A stretch of 6,308 nt of DNA, from positions 1-6,308 of the forward strand of contig JAQTPO010000113.1 in assembly GCA_028712845.1 (NCBI GenBank). The letters are read 5' to 3'. This document shows positions 1-5,787 of this stretch, piece by piece. The translations under genes were made by a program, and so were the position numbers. The notes below the pieces were generated by a model. That model did no database searches. It saw nothing but the letters and a program-made list of their open reading frames with translations, and had not been told where the DNA came from. This DNA comes from Dehalococcoidales bacterium. Its GTDB lineage: Bacteria; Chloroflexota; Dehalococcoidia; Dehalococcoidales; Fen-1064. Every line of letters starts with the position of its first letter. Position 1 is the first letter of the stretch.

Positions 1-537
1 AAGCTCCTCAACATCGGCTGCGGACACGGCGCCGACTTTCTCCCATTTGCAAAGAGCTTTGAGCTTTATGGACTCGATTTTTCCGATGGGATGCTCAAGC
101 TCGCCTGCAAGTATGCAGAAAAATTCACATTCAAAGTCAATCTCACTATCGCGGATGTTTGTGCTCTTCCTTATGATAACGAAACCTTTGATTATGTAAT
201 CGCAGTAGCCACCTACCATCACCTGAAGAGAGAACAGCAGTTGACGGCGTTAAGCGAATTAGGACGGGTGCTGAAACCCGGCGGCACGGCTTTTATCACA
301 GTCTGGAATCGATGGCAACCACGCTTCTGGTTTCACCATAAAGAAATTCTGGTGCCCTGGCGAATAAAGAATACAACATTAAATCGCTATTATTACCTGT
401 TTACTTACGGGGAATTAACCAAGCTGGCAACCGAAGCAGGCTTACAGATTGTTAAAATCTTTCCGGAGCACGCCTATCGTTTTCCGGTCAAAATATTTTC
501 GCGGAACATCTGTCTAAAGGTGAGAAAGGTTCGATAA
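1..537 (+). CDS. Class I SAM-dependent methyltransferase, Trm9/ALKBH8-like (5' end missing)
   Basis: The frame is open from base 1, so the true start lies outside the window; the first internal Met is at 91. Counting from base 1, residues 2-13 are the glycine-rich SAM-binding loop (LNIGCGHGADF) and residues 24-30 (GLDFSDG) hold the acidic residue that normally contacts the ribose. Later come an AD...LP segment, FDYVIAVATYHHL, then ELGRVLKPGG and ITVWNRWQ. The HHL and KPGG...VW order resembles the Trm9/ALKBH8 methyltransferases, which modify wobble uridine in tRNA. That substrate is a family inference; other small-molecule or lipid methyltransferases share this fold. The C-terminal part (YYLFTYGELTKLATEAGL) is the usual end of such domains, so only the N-terminus is lost. 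No clear terminator follows. Sure of the fold, unsure of the substrate. Confidence 0.88.
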   Translation, partial: KLLNIGCGHGADFLPFAKSFELYGLDFSDGMLKLACKYAEKFTFKVNLTIADVCALPYDNETFDYVIAVATYHHLKREQQLTALSELGRVLKPGGTAFITVWNRWQPRFWFHHKEILVPWRIKNTTLNRYYYLFTYGELTKLATEAGLQIVKIFPEHAYRFPVKIFSRNICLKVRKVR

Positions 538-582
538 GAAAGCAACAGGTTAGCGAAATAATGTTATACTTTAGATATATAT

Positions 583-611
583 TTGACAAATTCAACAATA
601 AGAATTACTAT
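583..611 (+). promoter_or_regulatory. Sigma-70 promoter for the zinc-ribbon/tautomerase genes
   Basis: A perfect -35 box TTGACA (583-588), a 17-base spacer and a TACTAT -10 box (606-611) make this one of the best housekeeping promoter matches in the window. Transcription would start near 618, leaving a leader of about 45 nt before the ATG at 663. It falls in the gap after the methyltransferase, which suggests the following genes form a separate transcription unit. Confidence 0.75.
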
Positions 612-662
612 GCGATTTAATTAATCAGTGAGGATTCTTCAATCAGGAGGTATTGCCAACTC

Positions 663-899
663 ATGTTAACCAAGATAAAATGCCCGAAATGCAATACTGA
701 CGGCACATTTTCCCTGTCCGACCCCATTTATGAGGGACCGTACAAATGCTGGAAATGCCGGGAACTTTTCAAAATCAGGATGGAACACAATGTTCTGAAA
801 TCCTGTGAACCAATCGACCCGGCTGAGATGGCAAAACTGGAAGAGCTACAGGCAATGAAGGATAAGTTCAGACGCGGCGGGGGCGGATATATCTCATAA
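663..899 (+). CDS. Small zinc-ribbon protein, function unknown
   Basis: A 78-residue protein with two CxxC knuckles, C7-P-K-C10 and C29-W-K-C32, spaced as in zinc ribbons that bind one structural Zn. A fifth cysteine is at 48. The ribbon is followed by a charged helical stretch (about 50-70) and a basic Arg/Gly-rich tail (FRRGGGGYIS), which could contact nucleic acid or another protein. The start is the only suitable ATG; an AGGAGG ribosome site at 645-650 lies 12 nt upstream, slightly far but strong. It follows a near-consensus promoter and precedes the tautomerase gene by 38 nt, so the two are probably co-transcribed. I do not recognise a specific family, and no catalytic residues are visible. 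Such proteins are often annotated only as hypothetical. Confidence 0.8.
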   Translation: MLTKIKCPKCNTDGTFSLSDPIYEGPYKCWKCRELFKIRMEHNVLKSCEPIDPAEMAKLEELQAMKDKFRRGGGGYIS

Positions 900-937
900 A
901 ATCGCCTAAGTCATAGAAATCTGTCAGGGGGACTGCT

Positions 938-1129
938 ATGCCTGTAGTGATTGTTAATATGTGGGATGGTCGCACCATCGACCAAAAGAGGATTCTGGTA
1001 GAGGGTATTACCGCCACCTTCGGTAAAGTCGGTGTGCCTGCGGAAGCCGTACACATTATCCTCAATGACATTCCCAAGCACAATTGGGGAACCGGCGGAA
1101 AACTGGCTTCGGAGAATAAACCGACCTAG
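938..1129 (+). CDS. 4-oxalocrotonate tautomerase family protein
   Basis: A 63-codon gene beginning Met-Pro, the hallmark of this superfamily: Met is removed and the N-terminal proline acts as general base in keto-enol tautomerisation. With Pro as residue 1, the DGR motif puts an arginine at 11, matching the conserved substrate-binding Arg11. The segment AVHIILNDIPKHNWGTGGKLAS matches the family's central strand and C-terminal hairpin. Length is normal (about 62 residues); the family forms hexamers or related oligomers in the cytoplasm. The position of the second substrate arginine (Arg39 in the Pseudomonas enzyme, as I recall it) appears to be His38 and the active-site Phe50 to be Trp49, so the physiological substrate may differ from 2-hydroxymuconate. 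A purine-rich ribosome site (AGGGGGA, 926-932) lies 5 nt from the ATG. No aromatic-degradation genes are nearby. Confidence 0.92.
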   Translation: MPVVIVNMWDGRTIDQKRILVEGITATFGKVGVPAEAVHIILNDIPKHNWGTGGKLASENKPT

Positions 1130-1179
1130 ACCTTTCCCGGATTCATAATTTAACTTAGAAAAATATAAGGAGTGCTCTG

Positions 1180-1650
1180 TTGGATAGTGGCGGCTGGATA
1201 TTAATCGTTGTAGTTGCAATAATCCTGATACTCTTTTCGCTGTTGAGAAAAAAGGGTGGCGCTGCCAAATACCCGGAGGTGGTTCAATCATTGCTTTATG
1301 ACATTAAGTGGAACCAGGTGCTGGCAGATAATTTTCTTCAACGTGAAAAACCACACCGGTTCGAGAACTCGAACTGGCAAATGAACAAAGATAAGATTGG
1401 CTTTCTCGGGGAATCATTGAAACAAATGCTCAAAGAGACCTTCACCTTGGTGGAAGAGTACAACAAAAAAATTAAGGAAGCCAAGAAAGCTAAATCCGAC
1501 AGCTACAGGACCATTGAACTCACCAGATTCAAAGAGCTGCTGGCAAAATGCCGGCAGGAACTGGAAGACTGGATGGTCCAGAAAACCGGTCAGAAAGAGT
1601 TACCGCCGAAGTATCCTACGCTAATGGGTTCCCTTTTCGGAGAACGTTAG
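1180..1650 (+). CDS. Single-pass membrane-anchored coiled-coil protein, function unknown
   Basis: A 156-residue protein that I do not recognise. Residues 6-22 (WILIVVVAIILILFSLL) are one transmembrane helix, followed at once by RKK. By the positive-inside rule, the remaining roughly 130 residues should be cytoplasmic. Residues 75-135 are rich in Lys, Glu and Leu and look like long helices or a coiled coil; there is one cysteine (124) and no enzymatic motif. The TTG start is chosen because AAGGAG (1167-1172) lies 7 nt upstream and because the next in-frame Met (residue 68) would delete the membrane helix. It follows the tautomerase by 50 nt with no good promoter of its own visible, so read-through from upstream is likely. 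It ends 15 bp from the convergent acetyltransferase gene. Confidence 0.8.
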   Translation: MDSGGWILIVVVAIILILFSLLRKKGGAAKYPEVVQSLLYDIKWNQVLADNFLQREKPHRFENSNWQMNKDKIGFLGESLKQMLKETFTLVEEYNKKIKEAKKAKSDSYRTIELTRFKELLAKCRQELEDWMVQKTGQKELPPKYPTLMGSLFGER

Positions 1651-1665
1651 TCACTGTATCACAAA

Positions 1666-2322
1666 CTACCCTGAAATCTCGTTGGTAATGATTCCCCATT
1701 TCTCGTGATAAGTTTGTTTCGCCAGCCTGAACTTCTCTTTGAATGAATGGGAGCCGATATATTCTGTGGACATGATGACAGCGTCCTCTTTATTGTCCAA
1801 GTAATACCCCTTGCGGATGCCAAGCTTATCAAAGCTGAATTTGTAGTAAAGGTTCTGGGCAACCTGATTTGAAATACGCGCTTCCAACGTAACAATGCGG
1901 GCGTGTTTTGTCATTGCCATCTCAATCAGGCATATCAATAAGGCTTCCCCGATGCCCTGATGACGGCGCTCTTTACGTGAAGCGATGCTGGTGATATGAG
2001 CTTCGTCAGCCATAATCCACATCCCGGCGTAACCCAGAATGGGCACTTCTTCTTCGGATTTATTGTCCTGAGGAATCTGCCCGCGTGAGAAAATTCTCCG
2101 CACGCGGTCAAAAACACTCACCGGTTTTTGTGTACCGGGTGGCTTAGGGCTGGTTTGCCGCTTTACTTCCTGTGTCTCATAAGCGACGATGTAATGAGCC
2201 AGCTTGTTTTCCAGTTCACGAGGGAAATTAGTCGGCGGCCATTCTGTAGGAAAGGCTTCGTGGTCAATCTCTGTGACCTGAGAAATATCCTGCCGGCGCA
2301 TGAAACGTATTGTGAGGGGCAT
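1666..2322 (-). CDS. rimI: RimI-like GNAT N-acetyltransferase with a long internal insert
   Basis: A 218-residue GNAT enzyme that would transfer an acetyl group from acetyl-CoA to an amine. RimI itself acetylates the N-terminal alanine of ribosomal protein S18. Visible parts: an N-terminal half with IDHEAFPTEWPP (19-30), the acetyl-CoA loop R120-H-Q-G-I-G125, a strand with TLEARISN (145-152), then LYYKFSF and GIRKGYYLDNKEDAVIM (168-184). The last block, with its YY and EDA, is typical of RimI, whose catalytic residues are a Glu and a Tyr in this region. Residues 51-93 form a polar, proline-rich insert between two core strands, and about 30 residues extend past the domain end; typical RimI is about 150 residues. 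AGAGGA (2328-2333) lies 5 nt upstream of the ATG. The family is secure; the S18 substrate is an inference, and it could be another protein acetyltransferase. Confidence 0.87.
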   Translation of the reverse strand: MPLTIRFMRRQDISQVTEIDHEAFPTEWPPTNFPRELENKLAHYIVAYETQEVKRQTSPKPPGTQKPVSVFDRVRRIFSRGQIPQDNKSEEEVPILGYAGMWIMADEAHITSIASRKERRHQGIGEALLICLIEMAMTKHARIVTLEARISNQVAQNLYYKFSFDKLGIRKGYYLDNKEDAVIMSTEYIGSHSFKEKFRLAKQTYHEKWGIITNEISG

Positions 2323-2342
2323 CTTTATCCTCTAATCATTGT

Positions 2343-2351
2343 ATTCTAGCA
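2343..2351 (-). promoter_or_regulatory. Candidate extended -10 promoter for the acetyltransferase
   Basis: Read on the - strand, TGC-TAGAAT is an extended -10 element (TGn plus 5 of 6 bases of TATAAT), placed about 20 nt before the ATG at 2322, which leaves room for the ribosome site. The best -35-like hexamer, TTGCAT (2368-2373 on the - strand), sits 19 nt away, a bit too far. It is plausible mainly because an extended -10 tolerates a weak -35. Confidence 0.4.
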
Positions 2352-2361
2352 TATTGACACT

Positions 2362-2387
2362 CCGGGAATGCAAATCCGGTTTCCCGG
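2362..2387. repeat. Inverted repeat CCGGGAA-N12-TTCCCGG upstream of the acetyltransferase
   Basis: Seven-base perfect arms (2362-2368 and 2381-2387) flank a 12-base centre that contains the candidate -35 region of the leftward promoter. On the + strand a short T run (2391-2395) follows, so it superficially resembles a weak terminator. However, no + strand gene ends here, and an operator or chance palindrome is equally possible. Confidence 0.35.
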
Positions 2388-2417
2388 CAATTTTTCAGCT
2401 TATTGCGATGCAAAAAT

Positions 2418-2456
2418 AATACCACAAAAACAAGAGACCTATCTTTTTGTGGTATT
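2418..2456. repeat. Perfect 13+13 bp inverted repeat in the divergent intergenic region
   Basis: AATACCACAAAAA (2418-2430) and TTTTTGTGGTATT (2444-2456) are exact reverse complements separated by 13 bases. The right arm ends 7 bases before the TATACT box at 2464-2469 and covers the place where its -35 would be. The arrangement fits an operator for a dimeric regulator acting on the sigma-factor operon. A hairpin is also possible, but the stem is AT-rich and has no following T run, so a terminator is unlikely. Confidence 0.65.
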
Positions 2457-2463
2457 CATTCGT

Positions 2464-2469
2464 TATACT
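2464..2469 (+). promoter_or_regulatory. Candidate -10 box of the sigma-factor operon
   Basis: TATACT matches 5 of 6 bases of the consensus -10. No good -35 hexamer lies 16-18 bases upstream (ATCTTT at 17), and that zone is covered by the right arm of the 13-bp inverted repeat, so an activator or repressor may control it. The start would be near 2476, giving a leader of about 74 nt that contains a small GGGT-AGAA-ACCC hairpin (2479-2490). An ECF-type promoter elsewhere in the gap cannot be excluded. Confidence 0.35.
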
Positions 2470-2549
2470 AAATGCACGGGGTAGAAACCCGAAGTAGTAT
2501 GACAATACAATAAATAAAATACAGGTCAGCTGATAGGGGTTTTTAACTA

Positions 2550-3101
2550 GTGCAAGAAGAATTAACACTTATTCAGCGGGCGAGGCAGGGAGACCAGGAA
2601 GCTTTCGCCCAATTATATGAAAACCACTTCGATAAGATTTTCCGTTATGTGGTTATAAAGATAGGAAACCAGACGGAGGCGGAGGATATGACCCAGCAGG
2701 TCTTTGTTAGAGCTTATGAATCAATCGGCTCTTACCAGTGGCAGGGCATACCGTTTTCTGCATGGCTGTTCCGTATCGCTCACAATCAAATGGTGGACTA
2801 TGTCAGAAAACAAAGTAAAAAACCGACCGTGTGGCTCGATGAATCCATGCAGATAAGGGACGACAGCGACCTGGAACATGATGTCGAAACGAAGATAGAA
2901 ATGGAGAAAGTGGTCATAGCGACCAAACGATTGACCGAAGCACAACGTGAGGTCATTAGCCTGCGTTTTGCCGGCGGTCTATCGATTACCGAGGCGGCAA
3001 AGACAATGAGGAAGAGCGAGGGCGCAATTAAGGCTTTACAGCACAGCGCAATATTAAGCCTGCGTAAAACCTTGCTGGCGGGGGAGAAAGGTGGGAAATA
3101 A
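2550..3101 (+). CDS. ECF-type sigma-70 family RNA polymerase sigma factor
   Basis: A 183-residue, two-domain sigma factor. Region 2 spans about 21-90, with the core-binding helix AEDMTQQVFVRAY (44-56) and PFSAWLFRIAHNQMVDYVRK (68-87), which covers the promoter-melting and -10 recognition part. An acidic linker (100-120) leads to region 4 (about 122-175), with RLTEAQREVISLRFAGGLSITEAA and a helix-turn-helix ending in SEGAIKALQHSAILSLRKTL. There is no region 3 and no extra C-terminal domain. The GTG start is forced: an in-frame TAA lies at 2544-2546, and a modest AGGGG site (2535-2539) precedes it. The gene downstream overlaps it by 11 nt and encodes a DUF5667 membrane protein. This recalls actinobacterial BldN and its anti-sigma RsbN, so the sigma is probably held at the membrane until a signal arrives. 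Confidence 0.94.
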   Translation: MQEELTLIQRARQGDQEAFAQLYENHFDKIFRYVVIKIGNQTEAEDMTQQVFVRAYESIGSYQWQGIPFSAWLFRIAHNQMVDYVRKQSKKPTVWLDESMQIRDDSDLEHDVETKIEMEKVVIATKRLTEAQREVISLRFAGGLSITEAAKTMRKSEGAIKALQHSAILSLRKTLLAGEKGGK

Positions 3102-4080
3102 CAAACAATTTAATGCCATTCTTGATGAGTGCTTGGAACGCCTGCTGACCGGGAAAGAGACGGTAGAGCAGTGTCTTCAGCTTTATCCGGAACATGCAAG
3201 GGAGCTTGAACCGCTGCTCCGCACTGCGAAGCTAATGAACAAAGCGGTTGATGTGAAACCGTCGGCTGATTTCCGTGCAAGAGCGCGTTACCAGCTCCGG
3301 GTAAAGATGACAGAATCAAGGACGCCAAAACGCGCGCCGGTGTTTGCACCACGATGGGCAGTAGCGGTGTGCGCAGTGCTTTTAGTTTTCGTGCTTGGTG
3401 GCGGCACCGTATTAGCGGCTGACGGCAGTATGCCGGGTAGTCCTCTTTATCCTGTTAAACTTGCCGCTGAAAACGTACGGGTAAAATTGACCGGGTCCGA
3501 AGAGAAGAAATTGGAGTTGTATGCCGCTATCGCCGATAGAAGAGTAGCAGAAATGGCGCAAATGGTTGACAGCGGCAAGACCCAGCATATGGAAGCGTCC
3601 GCACAGCGGCTTAACATTTATTATTCGAAGATGAGCGAACTACCCCTGGCAAAGAATTCTGAGACAATGATACTGACAAGCCACTCAGCTGCATCAAATG
3701 CGCCAGTAACTGCACCTCAGGTAACGACTACGACGGTAGCCGCGCCTACGGCATTAACCGCCCCGATAAATCCGATAGTTAAAGATACCCAATCCGAAAC
3801 ACTGACAAAAGCGCCGACTTCCGAGAAGGCATATGGGACAACCGATAGGAATAATATAGAGACAACTGAAGCAACAGTGGCATCAAATGACGCAGAAACA
3901 GGCGCAAACGGGAGAGCTAAGCTAAGGAATATTCTCGGACATTACGCCATAACCCAACCCGAGAAACTTCGGGAGTTACTGGATTCGGATAAAGTTCCGG
4001 AAGCTGCCAAGCCGGCTCTCCGGCGGGCGCTCTGGGCATCGGAATACGGTTACAAACAAACTATCGATAACCTGAAGTAA
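3091..4080 (+). CDS. DUF5667-containing membrane protein, candidate anti-sigma factor
   Basis: A 329-residue protein whose GTG start overlaps the end of the sigma gene by 11 nt, with GGGGGAG (3080-3086) just upstream, so the two are probably translationally coupled. Residues 1-75 are a charged helical cytoplasmic part (LDECLERLLTGKETVEQCLQ...), where an anti-sigma domain would bind. Residues 89-110 are the only transmembrane helix. Right after it, SMPGSPLYPVKLAAENVRVKL and a helical stretch to about 185 match the DUF5667 signature (PGxxLYPxK), also present in the RsbN type of anti-sigma. Residues 190-270 are a Thr/Ala/Pro-rich, probably disordered extracytoplasmic linker, and 275-329 form a small helical C-terminal domain. 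The anti-sigma role is inferred from position, topology and family resemblance; there is no zinc-binding HxxxCxxC motif. Confidence 0.85.
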   Translation: MGNNKQFNAILDECLERLLTGKETVEQCLQLYPEHARELEPLLRTAKLMNKAVDVKPSADFRARARYQLRVKMTESRTPKRAPVFAPRWAVAVCAVLLVFVLGGGTVLAADGSMPGSPLYPVKLAAENVRVKLTGSEEKKLELYAAIADRRVAEMAQMVDSGKTQHMEASAQRLNIYYSKMSELPLAKNSETMILTSHSAASNAPVTAPQVTTTTVAAPTALTAPINPIVKDTQSETLTKAPTSEKAYGTTDRNNIETTEATVASNDAETGANGRAKLRNILGHYAITQPEKLRELLDSDKVPEAAKPALRRALWASEYGYKQTIDNLK

Positions 4081-4163
4081 TTATCGGGAACGCAAAATTA
4101 TTAACTAACCTGCAGGAAGATTTTACGTTATAAATATTAGCAAGTGGTTGTGGGGAGGATAAA

Positions 4164-4907
4164 ATGAAGAAAAAGTTCCTATTATTCGCGATGGTTGCAG
4201 TCCTTGTACTGACAATGGTTTTACTGTACGGTTGTCAGCAGACCGGGGCTTCAGTGGGATTATCATCCAGCCAGCAAACGGGCATCTGGGTAACCGGCGA
4301 GGGTAAGGTAACGGTTGCCCCTGACGTGGTAAACATTCAACTGGGTATTCAGTCTCAAGCGAAAGCCGTTGCGGATGCTCAGACTCAAGCATCACAAGCA
4401 ATGAATGCCGTGATGTCTTCCCTGACGGACAACGGAGTCGCACAAAAAGACATACAGACCCAGTATTACAATATTCAGCAATTGACCAGATGGGATAATG
4501 ATACGCAAGAACAGGTTATCACCGGGTATCAGGTTACTAATCTGGTAAATGCCAAAATCAGAGATGTAGCCAAAGCCGGCACTATCATAGATGCCGCAAC
4601 TCAGGCGGGAGGCGATTTAACCCGCGTAAACAGCATCCAGTTCTCGGTAGATGACCCGACCGTCTATTACGACCAGGCAAGAGAAAAAGCGATGGCTGAT
4701 GCCAATGATACAGCCACACAGCTAGCTAAGCAGGCTGATGTAAAGTTAGGGAAAGCAATTTATATCTCAGAAACGAATGTGTCAACCCCACGGACAATAT
4801 CAGTGTATGCCAAAGGAACCGCAGAAGATGCCAGTGTTACAACCCCCATCAGCGCGGGTGAGATGGAAATTAATCTAACGGTTCAGGTAACTTACGCTAT
4901 CAGGTGA
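4164..4907 (+). CDS. SIMPL (DUF541) domain lipoprotein
   Basis: A 247-residue exported protein. KKK at 2-4 and a hydrophobic core lead to a lipobox-like L21-Y-G-C24, so Cys24 is probably lipidated, although Tyr at -2 is not typical. After a Ser/Gln-rich spacer the SIMPL domain runs from about 39 to the end. It opens with GIWVTGEGKVTVAPDVVNIQLGI and includes the long helix with ALTDNGV-like SSLTDNGVAQKDIQTQYYNI, then GYQVTNLVNAKIRD, ADANDTATQLAKQADVKLGK and the final MEINLTVQVTYAI strand. SIMPL proteins (such as BP26 and YggE) assemble into oligomers in the envelope and are linked to oxidative or envelope stress, but no general biochemical activity is established. GGGGAGG (4152-4158) lies 5 nt before the ATG. 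The 83-bp gap after the DUF5667 gene has no terminator and only a weak TATAAA (4129-4134). Confidence 0.92.
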   Translation: MKKKFLLFAMVAVLVLTMVLLYGCQQTGASVGLSSSQQTGIWVTGEGKVTVAPDVVNIQLGIQSQAKAVADAQTQASQAMNAVMSSLTDNGVAQKDIQTQYYNIQQLTRWDNDTQEQVITGYQVTNLVNAKIRDVAKAGTIIDAATQAGGDLTRVNSIQFSVDDPTVYYDQAREKAMADANDTATQLAKQADVKLGKAIYISETNVSTPRTISVYAKGTAEDASVTTPISAGEMEINLTVQVTYAIR

Positions 4908-4944
4908 TAGCGCTAAAGACAATATTGAGGAGGAGGATTTGAAG

Positions 4945-5721
4945 ATGTCTAAAAAAATCAAAGTGCTGTTAGCAGTAGTAATAGCAGCGGTGGTGCTAAC
5001 AGTAGGTGGTGGTGTGGTGGTTATGGCAGATGATGGAGAGCAGACGACAACCTCGACAACAACCACAGCACAGAGTAATCCGCTCTTTGCTAAAGTGGCG
5101 GCAATCCTGGGGAATGTCACGGAAGCGCAATTGACGGAGGCATTTAAACAAGCCAGAGAGGAAGTCGCCGATGAAGCAACTGCAACATGGCTTACCAAAG
5201 CAGTAGAAGCCGGAACGATTACTGCTGAAGAAAAGACCACAATCGAGAACTGGCTGGCAACAAAACCGGATGGCACCGATAAAGATGCGATGAAAGCCTG
5301 GCTTGAGGCGAGACCTTCAGTAGTAAAACGGGGATTCATCGATTCATTACTGAAAGCTCCGTGTAGAATCAAACAGGTTATGCCAGAAATCACCAGTGAT
5401 ACGGTAATGCAGAAGGTAGCGACTATTCTGGGTATCGATGAGGCAACACTAAAAGCGGCTTTCCAGCAGGCAGGTGTACAACTTAAGAGCGAGAATTTCA
5501 CCAAGGCGCTGGACAAAGCAGTGGAGAATGGGAAGCTCACTCAGGAAGAAGCCGACCAGATTGAAGCATGGTGGGCGGAAAGACCCGCCGCTGTAGATAA
5601 AGTGATGCCGGGTGCCGGGATTGGCGGATTGGGACAGGGGAAAAGAGGAGAGATGCGTGGTGGTATGAGGGGCGGGATGATGAGATTCCAGCAGAGATTA
5701 CCTGGCGTTAAGGCTCAATAA
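4945..5721 (+). CDS. Secreted two-repeat helical protein with Gly/Arg/Met-rich tail, function unknown
   Basis: I start it at ATG 4945 rather than the in-frame TTG at 4939: the ribosome site GAGGAGGAGG (4927-4936) is 8 nt from the ATG but only 2 nt from the TTG. The result is 258 residues. KKIK and a hydrophobic stretch (7-27) form a signal peptide ending near MA-DD, so the protein is exported; a Thr-rich spacer (34-41) follows. Two diverged helical repeats occupy about 46-109 and 153-215, sharing KVA.ILG, LT/KxAFxQA, KAVExGxxTxEE and IExWxAxxP. The W-[LW]-x-x-[RK]-P motif also occurs a third time at 119-124. A single Cys (140) lies in the linker. The tail (223-258) is Gly/Arg/Met-rich with RGGM repeats. 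It resembles short DUF2680-like repeat proteins. It follows the SIMPL gene by 37 nt and ends the operon. Confidence 0.85.
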   Translation: MSKKIKVLLAVVIAAVVLTVGGGVVVMADDGEQTTTSTTTTAQSNPLFAKVAAILGNVTEAQLTEAFKQAREEVADEATATWLTKAVEAGTITAEEKTTIENWLATKPDGTDKDAMKAWLEARPSVVKRGFIDSLLKAPCRIKQVMPEITSDTVMQKVATILGIDEATLKAAFQQAGVQLKSENFTKALDKAVENGKLTQEEADQIEAWWAERPAAVDKVMPGAGIGGLGQGKRGEMRGGMRGGMMRFQQRLPGVKAQ

Positions 5722-5733
5722 ATTTATTGAGCC
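5712..5733. repeat. Perfect 22-bp palindrome across the stop codon
   Basis: GGCTCAATAAA (5712-5722) is followed directly by its exact reverse complement (5723-5733). The TAA stop of the secreted-protein gene (5719-5721) lies inside the left arm. In RNA it could fold with a 9-bp stem and a 4-base loop. It stands 9 nt before the terminator stem, giving two hairpins in tandem at the 3' end of the operon. Confidence 0.6.
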
Positions 5734-5742
5734 GGTTACCGA

Positions 5743-5782
5743 AATGGTCGCCCTTCAAATGAAGGGCGACCATTATTTTTTC
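5743..5782 (+). terminator. Rho-independent terminator of the sigma-factor operon
   Basis: A perfect 14-bp stem (5743-5756 pairing with 5761-5774, core GGTCGCCCTTC) closes an AAAT loop and is followed by ATTTTTTC (5775-5782). This is a strong intrinsic terminator for rightward transcription and isolates the operon from the RAYT gene. There is little A-run on the left side, so leftward activity is doubtful. Confidence 0.92.
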
Positions 5783-5787
5783 TTACA

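Noticed and set aside
911..1291. A 126-codon open frame on the - strand
   Set aside because: It crosses the tautomerase gene and the start of the membrane protein gene, both well supported on the + strand with ribosome sites.
2128..2349. A 73-codon open frame on the + strand
   Set aside because: It is antisense to the acetyltransferase N-terminus and its composition is unlike a real protein.
2354..2359. TTGACA on the + strand as a -35 box for the sigma operon
   Set aside because: No -10-like hexamer occurs 16-18 bases downstream (the region is GC-rich), and it lies about 190 bases from the gene.
4123..4443. A 106-codon open frame on the - strand
   Set aside because: It is antisense to the signal peptide and start of the SIMPL gene and shows no family signature.
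4875..5540. A 221-codon open frame on the - strand
   Set aside because: It lies antisense to the secreted repeat protein, has a Ser/Ala/Val-rich composition typical of a shadow frame, and lacks known motifs.
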